In this document: positions 1 to 6,408 of the stretch, one piece after another | Layout of the letters: each line of letters opens with the position of its first letter | Numbering within the stretch: position 1 is the first letter of the stretch | Source: Lawsonibacter sp. | Lineage (GTDB): Bacteria; Bacillota; Clostridia; Oscillospirales; Oscillospiraceae | DNA length: 9,196 bases | NCBI GenBank assembly: GCA_022793355.1 | Contig: JAAWCR010000081.1 | Location: 1 to 9,196 of the forward strand | Direction: 5' to 3' | Program-made: the position numbers and the translations under genes | The notes under the pieces: generated by a model | Seen by the model: the letters and a program-made list of their open reading frames with translations, nothing else | Databases searched by the model: none | Told to the model about the DNA's origin: nothing

Positions 1-120
1 ACAAAGAAACAATGTAACCTGGCCATTCCATTGAAGATACACACATCCCATAAACAGGGTCACCAGTATTGCCGCCAATATACCAACAGCCTGTGGCATA
101 GTGATCGCTCTCTTTTTCAT
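1..120 (-). CDS. N-terminus of an integral membrane protein, possibly a transporter (partial, runs off the left edge)
   Basis: An open frame starts with ATG at 118-120 and reads 40 codons to the window edge without a stop. The peptide begins MKKRAITMPQ and continues into a hydrophobic stretch of about 20 residues (roughly 11-30). This is a short basic N-terminus followed by a first membrane helix. The start lies 9 nt after the stop of the 62-codon ORF at 130-318, and a GAGG lies inside the last codons of that ORF, so the two are probably co-transcribed and perhaps translationally coupled. The spacing from GAGG to ATG is long (about 15 nt). The pattern is compatible with NhaC-like or other ion-coupled transporters, but 40 residues are too few to assign a family, so no function is claimed. 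Confidence 0.55.
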   Translation of the reverse strand, partial: MKKRAITMPQAVGILAAILVTLFMGCVYLQWNGQVTLFLC

Positions 121-129
121 GATGAGCGA

Positions 130-318
130 TTACAACCTCACATAAGCGTCAACCTCTTCCGCAAAAGCTAGCATAGCCTCAGCATCTTCAATTGATGTAA
201 CCCTCTCCTTCATCAACTGGCCAATCTCCCATGGAAACGAAAGATAATACCACTGCGCAATGCAGTTCATATAATTTTCCCAGCTCCACAGAAGATTTTT
301 CAAGTCCTTCTTGTTCAT
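130..318 (-). CDS. Small hypothetical protein (62 aa)
   Basis: An ATG-initiated frame of 62 codons ends in TAA 9 nt before the start of the membrane protein at 1-120. I do not recognise a family. The peptide is soluble-looking, rich in Trp and Tyr in its first half (WSWENY, QWYYLSFPWE) and acidic and helical in its second half (about residues 38-62), with no signal peptide or membrane helix. Two stop codons (TAA TAG) lie immediately before the ATG and no good Shine-Dalgarno sequence is visible. An internal ATG at codon 17 is an alternative start. The tight spacing to the next gene is the main support for it being real. It may be a small partner of the downstream membrane protein, or part of an incoming AT-richer segment. 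Confidence 0.45.
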   Translation of the reverse strand: MNKKDLKNLLWSWENYMNCIAQWYYLSFPWEIGQLMKERVTSIEDAEAMLAFAEEVDAYVRL

Positions 319-336
319 CTATTAGATGGAAGGGTT

Positions 337-663
337 TTGGACAGTGAAGATGCAAGCATCAGCGGCAATCAATTTCATCAGATGATAGCAGATTTTTCCC
401 ACAACCAAACGTTAGCTGATTTTGAAAAGTCTTTGCTGATTTTACTGAATGAGTATGAGCATAGTTTTATCAAGGCAAATATCAAATCGTTTGAAAAATA
501 TGAACGTGTGCCCCACTATAAAATCGCAGAGGCTATCTACCAGCGGGATGGGGATCGGGCTTTTCAAGAAGCGTATAATCATGTTCGGAATTATATGCTT
601 GATATGGGATGGAAAAATATTCATTCCGCTTCGAAGGAGCCCTATTTCTCTTCCTCAGAATAA
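337..663 (+). pseudogene. C-terminal remnant of a GntR/FadR-family (FCD domain) transcriptional regulator
   Basis: The 108-codon plus-strand frame carries features of the second half of an FCD ligand-binding domain. These are the FHQMIADFSHN segment (family pattern FHxxIAxxSxN) near residues 13-23, and near the C-terminus a run of the form HYKIAEAIYQRDGDRAF followed by NH, which matches the family pattern HxxIxxAIxxxDxxxAxxxxxxH. Two of the usual metal-ligand histidine positions are therefore present, while the aspartate expected four residues before the FH histidine appears to be Gly. Complete members are about 210-240 aa with an N-terminal winged helix; here that domain and the first half of FCD are missing. 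The only start is a TTG with a ribosome site (GGAAGGG) just 2 nt away. Upstream codons stay open but do not look like the family. I infer a truncated, non-DNA-binding remnant; the family match is from memory of the consensus. Confidence 0.6.
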
Positions 664-723
664 AATTCCTTGATTATCTTGTTCGTTTGACTGAGTATGT
701 ATGTCATTATTTTCTGTCCCTGA

Positions 724-764
724 AAACCCCCACCACCTTTTTAAAACAAAGGTGGTGGGGGTTT
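724..764. terminator. Strong 17-bp hairpin, probable bidirectional intrinsic terminator
   Basis: The arms 724-740 and 748-764 are perfectly complementary over 17 bp (AAACCCCCACCACCTTT and its reverse complement) around a 7-nt loop. The GC core is flanked by A/T, so reading rightwards the stem ends in TTT then C, and reading leftwards it ends in TTTT. It lies 60 nt after the stop of the FCD remnant and would end rightward transcription. It could also back up the 818-853 terminator for leftward transcription. Confidence 0.75.
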
Positions 765-817
765 CATATTTCGCTTAAATTCAATCCCAATAATTCTCTG
801 GATTTCCATATACATAT

Positions 818-853
818 AAAAAAGGGACAAATGCCCGCATTCGTCCCTTTTTT
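818..853. terminator. Bidirectional Rho-independent terminator closing the leftward gene array
   Basis: The arms 818-828 and 843-853 pair over 11 bp (AAAAAAGGGAC with GTCCCTTTTTT). One A/C mismatch and four more pairs (830-833 with 838-841) follow, closing on a CCCG loop. Each direction carries a run of six T at the end of the stem. It lies 46 nt beyond the stop codon of the AbrB-family gene at 899, so it is the natural 3' end of the leftward transcript, and it can also stop rightward transcription coming from the left region. Confidence 0.85.
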
Positions 854-898
854 CCCTTAACTTAATGACATTGCTGCAAGATCAGTCCTCTTATCTTC

Positions 899-1951
899 TC
901 AGGAAAGAAATATTACAACCAGGTTAAAAATCTGAGGAAAAATCAGCATCACACCCACCAGACGGCAAATCTGAAGGACCACGAGGTTGGTACTCTCCAC
1001 CCCAAGGTCGGCGGCAATCAGAGCCATTTCCGTAGCTCCTGCCGGAGACAGGGTCAGCATAGCTTCCCGGGGCGGAATATGGAACAGCCTTGACAACACC
1101 AGCCCCACCCCCACACAGCAGGCTATATACCCCAGACACAGCGCCACAGCTGGCAAGGCCAGCTGCCGCATAGCAAAAATTTGATCTCTGGTAATTCCCG
1201 AACCAATGCAGCACCCGGAAACCACCTGTGCTACCTGCCGCAGCCATATAGGCATCCCGGGGCATCTGCCGCTCAATTTCAGGGCAACTGTAACAATTAG
1301 AGCGGCAGATAAGGCCCCCGCCGGCACTCCAGACAGCTTTCCCAACCCGGCTGCAGCCATAGCCAGGCACATAGTCGGCAGAAACCCTAAAAAGGTTGGC
1401 TTCGCCTGAACTCGTTTATTCTGCTGCTGAATCCGGCTCTCCAGCGCCTTTGCCGCCTCTGGCTCTAAAAGGCGGTCAGACAGCAAAATCACGGTAGGCA
1501 AGCAGCCCATACCAAAAATCATCCGCACAAACTGCATCACCGCCACTACCGATCCATCCGCCCCCATATCCATTGCGATAAGCGGAGTGTCAGACATTCC
1601 GCCGGGGGCGGCGCAGAACAGGCAGGTAAGCAGATCCAGGTCGGTAGCGCGATAAAAGACGGCGGCCATGGCCAAATTCAGCACCAGTAAGCTCACCAGC
1701 ACAAAGAAGTAAGGCTGAATTAGCCGGGGCAGATGCCGCACATCCTCCCGAGTCATCATACACCCTATGTACGCCCCTGTAAGCGCCTGCGCCAGCACCC
1801 GGGCCTGCGGAAAGATATAGGCCTGACCAGTGGCAATATTCAGCGCCGCTGCACCCAAAATTGCCCCTACTAGCATACCGCCGGGCACGTTCAGCTTAAA
1901 AACCAGCACTCCCATCCCCAGCGCCGCAGCCAGAGTCAGCAGCATCCACAT
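899..1951 (-). CDS. AbrB-family (COG3180) integral membrane protein, putative transporter
   Basis: This is a very hydrophobic protein of about 350 aa with two homologous halves. The pair AQALTGAYIG...TREDV and AQVVSGCCIG...TRDQI repeats, as does the pair CAAPGGMSDTPLIAMDMGAD and LSPAGATEMALIAADLGVE, each followed by a VVxxQxxRxxxG segment. This duplication is the signature of the membrane AbrB family (PF05145). Databases often label that family 'AbrB transcriptional regulator' or 'ammonia monooxygenase', but it is unrelated to the Bacillus AbrB DNA-binding protein; its substrate is unsettled. Start choice: the open frame reaches a GTG at 1982-1984 overlapping the AEC stop, but GGAGG at 1963-1967 lies downstream of it. 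I chose ATG 1949-1951 (11 nt spacing, giving an N-terminus MWMLLTLAAALG); ATG 1958-1960 is only 2 nt from the Shine-Dalgarno. It is last in the leftward array, probably co-transcribed with the AEC gene. Confidence 0.85.
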   Translation of the reverse strand: MWMLLTLAAALGMGVLVFKLNVPGGMLVGAILGAAALNIATGQAYIFPQARVLAQALTGAYIGCMMTREDVRHLPRLIQPYFFVLVSLLVLNLAMAAVFYRATDLDLLTCLFCAAPGGMSDTPLIAMDMGADGSVVAVMQFVRMIFGMGCLPTVILLSDRLLEPEAAKALESRIQQQNKRVQAKPTFLGFLPTMCLAMAAAGLGKLSGVPAGALSAALIVTVALKLSGRCPGMPIWLRQVAQVVSGCCIGSGITRDQIFAMRQLALPAVALCLGYIACCVGVGLVLSRLFHIPPREAMLTLSPAGATEMALIAADLGVESTNLVVLQICRLVGVMLIFPQIFNLVVIFLS

Positions 1952-1976
1952 GGTCCCCATTACCTCCTTTTCTCTT

Positions 1977-2924
1977 TCATCCACCCAACACCAACATCAA
2001 GACGGGGATGGTAATAAAGCTGCCCAAAATAGATAGACAGGCTCCGGTGGCGGCGTATTCCTCATCCGCGCCAAAGGCTCCGGCCATTACCGTCACCTGG
2101 CTCACCACGGGTAGGGCGCTCTCCACTACAAAGACCTGAAGGGCCAGCCCCTCCATTCCCAGCAGGGAGCAGCAGCTCAGGGAAATAATCGGGGCGATCG
2201 CCAGCCGCATCACCAGCATAATGGGCAGCCCCCGCAGAAAGCGCAGATTTTTCAGTCCCACCTCATAGACAATGAACCCGCAGTAAATCAGGGCCAAAGG
2301 GGATACCGAGCCACTTATGTAATTGGCAAAGCGCATCAAGGTGTTGGGAAGCTTCCAACCCAAAGTAAGCATCAGCACAGAAAAAATCACTGACAAAATA
2401 GGGGGCTTGAGAAACACATCCCGGAGAAACTGGACTATCCCCCCCTTTTGTCCCGGCTTCGCTCCGGCCCGTTCCACCAGCATAACGCCGACGGACTGCA
2501 TTAAAGCGGTGTGGCCGATGTAATAGAGCATAATATATGGCATACTCGTCTCACCAAACAACTGTGTACAGACAGGGATTCCGATAAACAGCGTATTGGA
2601 AAAGCCAGCCATAGCCACAAATACGCCCCAGCGCCCATGGGGCAGGCGGAGCAGCATCGCCACCCCCGCCGAAGCCAGTACCGTTATCACCACCGACAAT
2701 ATTGCGGTGGCCACCATGCCGCCGGCCTGCATCAAGCTGCTCCGGTCCAGATTGTCCAGCAGTCCCACAATACAGTTGCAGGGGACCGCGATATTGATGA
2801 TATACTTACTGACAAACCCCTTCTCCCGGGCGGTCATCCAGCCCCTGGCCCCCATAAAATAGCCCACCGCCATGAGCATCAGCAGGACCAGGCAGGCTGA
2901 GAGGGCATTGAAAAATCCAGCCAT
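1977..2924 (-). CDS. AEC-family (auxin efflux carrier-like) transporter
   Basis: The 315-residue protein has about ten hydrophobic segments and the usual length of bacterial AEC carriers (PF03547). These are membrane permeases that in characterised cases move malate, malonate or similar organic acids; the substrate here cannot be read from sequence. Supporting motifs are the first-half INIAVP segment (about residues 43-48), FSNTLFIGIP (about 108-117, the family NTxFxGxP element that interrupts a helix), and a second-half ESALPVVSQVTVMAGAFGAD segment ending near an SILGSFITIPVLM helix. The halves are joined by a hydrophilic loop around residues 150-170. The ATG has AAAGGAG at 2933-2939 with 8 nt spacing. 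It lies downstream of ricT, separated by a hairpin (2947-2977), and directly upstream of the AbrB-family gene, so the two transporters likely form a sub-operon. Confidence 0.9.
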   Translation of the reverse strand: MAGFFNALSACLVLLMLMAVGYFMGARGWMTAREKGFVSKYIINIAVPCNCIVGLLDNLDRSSLMQAGGMVATAILSVVITVLASAGVAMLLRLPHGRWGVFVAMAGFSNTLFIGIPVCTQLFGETSMPYIMLYYIGHTALMQSVGVMLVERAGAKPGQKGGIVQFLRDVFLKPPILSVIFSVLMLTLGWKLPNTLMRFANYISGSVSPLALIYCGFIVYEVGLKNLRFLRGLPIMLVMRLAIAPIISLSCCSLLGMEGLALQVFVVESALPVVSQVTVMAGAFGADEEYAATGACLSILGSFITIPVLMLVLGG

Positions 2925-2946
2925 CTTGTTCTCTCCTTTAAGAATC

Positions 2947-2977
2947 AGGGCCCGGACGTATATTACGGCCGGGCCCT
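2947..2977 (-). terminator. GC-rich hairpin between ricT and the transporter pair; weak terminator or attenuator
   Basis: AGGGCCCGG (2947-2955) pairs perfectly with CCGGGCCCT (2969-2977). After an A/G mismatch three more pairs form, closing on a five-base ATATT loop. In the leftward direction the stem is followed by GATTCTTA rather than a clean T-run, so termination would be partial at best. It sits between the ricT stop (2985) and the AEC ribosome binding site (2933-2939), a position suited to reducing transporter expression relative to ricT or to protecting a processed 3' end. Confidence 0.5.
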
Positions 2978-2984
2978 TCTCAGA

Positions 2985-4115
2985 TTACTCCTGCGGCGTG
3001 GAGGGCTTTCCGCCTCTGGAACGGCGGCGGCGCCGCCGCCGCGGGTCCCCTCCTCCGGATCGCTCCTCCTGAGGACGAGGCGCACCTTCCCCTCTGGGGC
3101 GGTGGCGGTGGTTCCTGTGTCCGGACTGGCGCTCCTCCTGTTCAGAGGAACGATCCTTCTGAGTCTCCCGGCTGGGGAAGGCCGCCTCAATAGCTGCGGC
3201 CAGGGACGCCTCCTCAGTCACCTTGGCCGGAGCGTCCTCCTGACGGCGCAGCCGGGCCAGCTCCTCCAGGGGGGGCTCCACATAGCCTTCAGGCCGTTTG
3301 CCCTTCCCGCTGCGGATAACGCACAACTCACAGTTGTGATAGGTTTTGGGGCTCTCCGGGTCGGACTCCAGCCGCACCTGGGCGGTCTGCCGCAATAGGT
3401 TGACCCCGGATACCGTACCGGCCCCGTCGGGCGTCTCCACAAAGGACTCCTGCTTGGGGGCCCGCCTCACCAAATCCTCATAGGCCTCCTGCTCATATTT
3501 CAGGCAGCACATCAACCGCCCACAGGTGCCAGAAATCTTTGTGGGATTGAGGGAGAGATTCTGCGTCTTTGCCATCTTGATGGACACGGGCTGAAACTCC
3601 TCTAAAAATTGAGAACAGCAGAAGGGCTTTCCGCAAATTCCCAGACCGCCCAGCATCTTAGCCTCATCTCGGACACCAATCTGCCGCAGCTCAATCCGGG
3701 TGTGGAGAGCTCCGGCCAGATCTTTCACCAGTGCCCGGAAATCCACACGGCCCTCAGAGGTGAAGAAAAACAGCACCTTACTGCCATCAAAGCTGTATTC
3801 ACAGCTGACCAGCTTCATGTCCAGCCCGTGCTCCGCGACTTTCTGCTGGCAGACGGCCAGCGCGCTCTTCTCCCGGTCCCTGTTTTTTGCCAGCAGCCTG
3901 AGATCCTCCGCCGTAGCCATACGTACCACTGGGCGCAGGGGCGCAGTGAGTTCTATTTCGTCAATCATGTTATTCTCTCGGACGCACTGGGCATACTCCG
4001 TCCCCCGGGTGGTCTCCACGATTACGCCGTCCCCCTCCTGGAACTGAACTCCATTGGGGTTAAAATAGTATTCTTTTCCGCCGCTCTTAAAGCGGACGCT
4101 GATAATTTCTACCAT
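2985..4115 (-). CDS. ricT: RicT/YaaT, PSP1-domain protein, with arginine-rich C-terminal tail
   Basis: The PSP1 C-terminal-type domain spans roughly residues 60-145. It is followed by two cysteine clusters: C161, C166, C167 (in ICGKPFCCSQFL) and C198, C203, C204 (in SGTCGRLMCCLKYE). In Bacillus, RicT joins RicA and RicF in an Fe-S-containing complex that steers RNase Y to process operon mRNAs and affects sporulation and competence. RicA and RicF are not encoded here. The B. subtilis protein is about 275 aa; this one has 376 because a hydrophilic extension after about residue 275-300, rich in Glu, Arg, His and Gly, ends in a run of about seven Arg then SRGGKPSTPQE. The tail could bind RNA (inference). 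ATG has GAGGAG at 4125-4130 with 9 nt spacing; holB ends 34 nt upstream, the same order as holB-yaaT in Bacillus. Confidence 0.92.
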   Translation of the reverse strand: MVEIISVRFKSGGKEYYFNPNGVQFQEGDGVIVETTRGTEYAQCVRENNMIDEIELTAPLRPVVRMATAEDLRLLAKNRDREKSALAVCQQKVAEHGLDMKLVSCEYSFDGSKVLFFFTSEGRVDFRALVKDLAGALHTRIELRQIGVRDEAKMLGGLGICGKPFCCSQFLEEFQPVSIKMAKTQNLSLNPTKISGTCGRLMCCLKYEQEAYEDLVRRAPKQESFVETPDGAGTVSGVNLLRQTAQVRLESDPESPKTYHNCELCVIRSGKGKRPEGYVEPPLEELARLRRQEDAPAKVTEEASLAAAIEAAFPSRETQKDRSSEQEERQSGHRNHRHRPRGEGAPRPQEERSGGGDPRRRRRRRSRGGKPSTPQE

Positions 4116-4149
4116 AGGTATTTTCTCCTCACTGTATTATGAACCGCAT

Positions 4150-4971
4150 TCACGGATTTTCATACATTCCCGCACACAGCCACCCGGCCAGCTGTCCGGC
4201 ATTGACGTTCAGCTGCGCGGCGCTTCGAAGCTGCTTTACCAGCTCCGCCGCTTTCATCAGCCGCTTTCGGTCTCCTCCCTGGACGGCCCGTGCGCCTAAC
4301 TCAGTCTCCAGGGCACCCAGCAGGATGGACAGCTCCCCTCTGCCCCGCTTATTTCCCAGATCCATTAGCGCCTCAAAAAGGGTCAGCTCGTCTGCCCTCT
4401 CCAGCGCCCCGGCCAGCTTTTTTACCAGTTCCCGTCCCTCTTCATCGCAAGCTTCCTCCAGTCCGGTCCGGGTGGTCAGGGTCAGCTCCTCACAGCGGGA
4501 ACGCACGGTCTGAAGAATTCCTCCGGCATTCGCCGCCAAAAGCAGAAAGCAGGCATAGGGAGGGCCCTCCTCCAGTAGCTTAAGCATAGCGTTTTGAGCG
4601 GAGGGATTCATCTGATCCGCTCCCTCCAGCAGATATACCTTTCGATCCCCCTCGTTGGGCCGAATGTAGGCGTCGGCACGCAGGGCACGCACCTGGTCCA
4701 CCGTGACAGGCTTTCCCTCCTCCGGCCCGCAGACAACCGATAAATCCGGATGGATCCCCTTTTCAATTTTCTGGCATGGGTTGCACCGTCCGCAGGGTTT
4801 CTCCCCCTCCCCGGCGCACAGCATCGCCGCCGCCAGCAGCCGGGCCAGGGTATGCCGCCCGGACCCCGCCGGACCGGCGATGATATAGGCGTGGGACAGC
4901 CCCCGCCCCCGTTCCTGCTGGGACAGCTGCTCTTTGATTCGATCGTTTCCCGCTAACGTTGAAAGATTCAT
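4150..4971 (-). CDS. holB: DNA polymerase III delta' subunit (clamp loader)
   Basis: This 273-aa protein has the AAA+ clamp-loader layout. It begins with an N-terminal HAYIIAGPAGSGRHTLA P-loop region (about 27-43) and a zinc module with C52, C60, C63 and C66 (the CGRCNPC element). A Walker-B-like VYLLEGADQMN (about 112-122) and the NAMLKLLEEGP helix follow, then the VRSRCE segment (about 156-161) with the SRC motif that supplies the trans-acting arginine. The P-loop lysine is replaced by Arg (GSGRHT) and Walker B lacks the usual Asp, suggesting a delta' that does not hydrolyse ATP itself, as in E. coli. The protein is shorter than the ~330 aa of many delta' subunits, mainly at the C-terminal collar domain. 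ATG has GGGGAG at 4979-4984, spacing 7. It sits between the decarboxylase (72-nt gap) and ricT. tmk, usually just upstream, is absent. Confidence 0.92.
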   Translation of the reverse strand: MNLSTLAGNDRIKEQLSQQERGRGLSHAYIIAGPAGSGRHTLARLLAAAMLCAGEGEKPCGRCNPCQKIEKGIHPDLSVVCGPEEGKPVTVDQVRALRADAYIRPNEGDRKVYLLEGADQMNPSAQNAMLKLLEEGPPYACFLLLAANAGGILQTVRSRCEELTLTTRTGLEEACDEEGRELVKKLAGALERADELTLFEALMDLGNKRGRGELSILLGALETELGARAVQGGDRKRLMKAAELVKQLRSAAQLNVNAGQLAGWLCAGMYENP

Positions 4972-5043
4972 AGCGTTTCTCCCCGGCAGTCTCCTCTTTT
5001 TCCAAACAAGAAAGAATCAGCCGAAAAAATCTCGTTTTTCCTC

Positions 5044-6360
5044 TCAAATAAGGACTCTCACTTCTGAGTGCATATTATACCCTATTTTTTTCAAATAGGC
5101 CAGTTCTTTTTTTGAAATTCGTTCCCCAGGGGCCACCACGGGGACGCCAGGGGGGTAGGGCGCGATCTGACAGGCGGCAATCTCCCCCTCGCAGTCCTCC
5201 AGTGGCCACACCCGGCCAGAAGCAAACAGGGCGGCCCGGGGGGAGAGTACCCGCTCCGGGATAGGCGGGGCAGGGATGGGGAGACAGTCCCCCATCATCC
5301 CCCGCAGCTCCTTCAGCGCCTCCTCCAGGCGGAGGAAGTCCTCGTTGCTATCCTGAGCGGTGCAGATGAACACCACATGCCCGCCATCCTCCATTTCCGG
5401 GTAGATGTTCCTCTCCTCCAGCGCCCTTGCAAAGGTGGGGCCATCCTTCACTTTAAGGACAAACCGGCAGGGGTCCAGGGACAGGCCGGACCGCAGGTGG
5501 AGACTGGGAAATTTCTGCCGCAGCTCCGCAACCCGGCAGGCCGACCGGCAATACTCCTTATCTCCCCCGTCTGCCAGCCACTGACGGGCCGCGTCCAGGG
5601 AAGCCATCATGGGGTAGGATGGACTGGAGGTACCAAAAACCGAGGCCATTTGCCGTACCCGGTCCGGGTCCATCCAGTTGGTGAACAGCAGGGCGGACTG
5701 TCCCATAGCCGGGAGGGTTTTATGGGCGGAGACCACTACCGCGTCCGCCCCCTGGAAGGGGACCAACCCCAGGAAAGGTAAATGGGCCCCGTGGGCTCCG
5801 TCCACAAAAAGTTTTCCCCTATGCCTATGAACAAGCTGGGCAATGGTCCCAATATTTGACAACACTCCGGCATATGTTGGGGAGGTAATACAAACCGTTT
5901 TCACCTCTGGGTGCTCCTCCAGGGCTCGCTCCACATCTTCCAAGGCAATGGGACCGGGAAGGTTCTCCTCTCTCAGCCAGGGCCGCTCCAGCCAGACGGG
6001 CTCCAGGTCTAACAGAGCCAGGGCGTTGAAAACAGCCCGGTGGCAGCCCCGGTCCACAAGAATTTTACTTCCCGGCCGGGCACAGAGGGCCAGCCCGGTG
6101 TGGATTCCCATGGTGGACCCCCCGGTGAGAAACTGGCAGTATTCAAAGCCGAACAGGTCCGCCCACAGCCGCTGGGCTTCATCGAAGGGCGATCCGGCGG
6201 TATACAGGTTCCCGGTGGGGGGCAGCTCGGTAACGTCAATGGTGGCCAGGCCAGCCAGCTCGGGCACAGGAAGATACTTCCCCTTGTGGCCCGGCATGTG
6301 AAAGCGGAGGGGTGCATGGTCGGCATAGCTGCGCAGGGCGTCATAAAGAAGGGTGGGCAT
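5044..6360 (-). CDS. Orn/Lys/Arg-family PLP-dependent decarboxylase (YaaO/SpeA-like)
   Basis: This is a fold-type I PLP enzyme of the ornithine/lysine/arginine decarboxylase family, compact form (438 aa, similar to Bacillus YaaO and SpeA and lacking the N-terminal wing domain of the E. coli enzymes). Visible motifs are FHMPGHKG (about residues 20-27), TGGSTMG, VDGAHGAH (about 186-193, the PLP-ring Asp), SAHKTLPAMGQ (PLP Schiff-base lysine near 214) and the C-terminal APYPPGVPVVAPGE. The likely role is decarboxylation of a basic amino acid to a polyamine precursor in the cytoplasm; the sequence does not reveal which substrate. Start: the frame extends to a TTG at 6373-6375, but that TTG overlaps the GGAGG (6369-6373). 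ATG 6358-6360 with 8 nt spacing is the true start. The gene lies next to holB as yaaO nearly does in Bacillus and directly after the terminator downstream of jag. Confidence 0.92.
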   Translation of the reverse strand: MPTLLYDALRSYADHAPLRFHMPGHKGKYLPVPELAGLATIDVTELPPTGNLYTAGSPFDEAQRLWADLFGFEYCQFLTGGSTMGIHTGLALCARPGSKILVDRGCHRAVFNALALLDLEPVWLERPWLREENLPGPIALEDVERALEEHPEVKTVCITSPTYAGVLSNIGTIAQLVHRHRGKLFVDGAHGAHLPFLGLVPFQGADAVVVSAHKTLPAMGQSALLFTNWMDPDRVRQMASVFGTSSPSYPMMASLDAARQWLADGGDKEYCRSACRVAELRQKFPSLHLRSGLSLDPCRFVLKVKDGPTFARALEERNIYPEMEDGGHVVFICTAQDSNEDFLRLEEALKELRGMMGDCLPIPAPPIPERVLSPRAALFASGRVWPLEDCEGEIAACQIAPYPPGVPVVAPGERISKKELAYLKKIGYNMHSEVRVLI

Positions 6361-6368
6361 GGATATTA

Positions 6369-6373
6369 CCTCC
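6369..6373 (-). promoter_or_regulatory. Ribosome binding site of the decarboxylase, abutting the upstream terminator
   Basis: In the leftward direction GGAGG occupies 6373-6369, 8 nt before ATG 6360-6358. It immediately follows the five-T tract (6378-6374) of the terminator hairpin. The site fixes the decarboxylase start at 6360. It also leaves no room for a promoter between terminator and gene, so translation depends on transcripts that read through the terminator. Confidence 0.8.
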
Positions 6374-6378
6374 AAAAA

Positions 6379-6402
6379 GGCGGAAGGGTCTCCCCTTCCG
6401 CC
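6379..6402 (-). terminator. Intrinsic terminator after jag (10-bp stem, GAGA loop, U5)
   Basis: The arms 6379-6388 and 6393-6402 pair perfectly over 10 bp (GGCGGAAGGG with CCCTTCCGCC). In the leftward RNA the loop is GAGA, a GNRA tetraloop, and the stem is followed directly by five U. It is also preceded by an A-tract on the opposite strand side. It lies 6 nt after the jag stop codon and would end the yidD-yidC-jag transcript. Confidence 0.85.
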
Positions 6403-6408
6403 AAAACA

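Noticed and set aside
442..860. Short ORFs at 442-624 (minus), 449-673 (plus) and 609-860 (plus)
   Set aside because: The first two are shadows of the FCD remnant. The third runs through both terminator hairpins and has no ribosome site or family resemblance.
664..898. Intergenic stretch between the FCD remnant and the AbrB-family gene searched for small RNAs, tRNA or attachment sites
   Set aside because: Apart from the two hairpins no structured RNA, tRNA-like arms or direct repeats were seen.
3022..3041. 20-bp GC palindrome as a terminator, operator or repeat
   Set aside because: It lies inside the ricT coding frame and is explained by a run of CGG and CGC arginine codons; no T-tract follows. 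It is kept only as a note on the tail.
3609..4142. Plus-strand ORF (177 codons) opposite ricT
   Set aside because: It is fully antisense to the conserved PSP1 and cysteine-cluster coding region, with no family resemblance.
4763..5047. Minus-strand ORF (94 codons) starting just after the decarboxylase, in a different frame from holB
   Set aside because: It overlaps the first part of holB, which has clear motifs and its own ribosome binding site. It could suggest a frameshifted gene in the 72-nt gap, but its unique N-terminal part resembles nothing and it has no good ribosome site.
6361..6375. TTG start of the decarboxylase at 6373-6375
   Set aside because: The TTG overlaps the GGAGG that serves the ATG at 6358-6360, and family members begin near the MPTLLYDALR segment.
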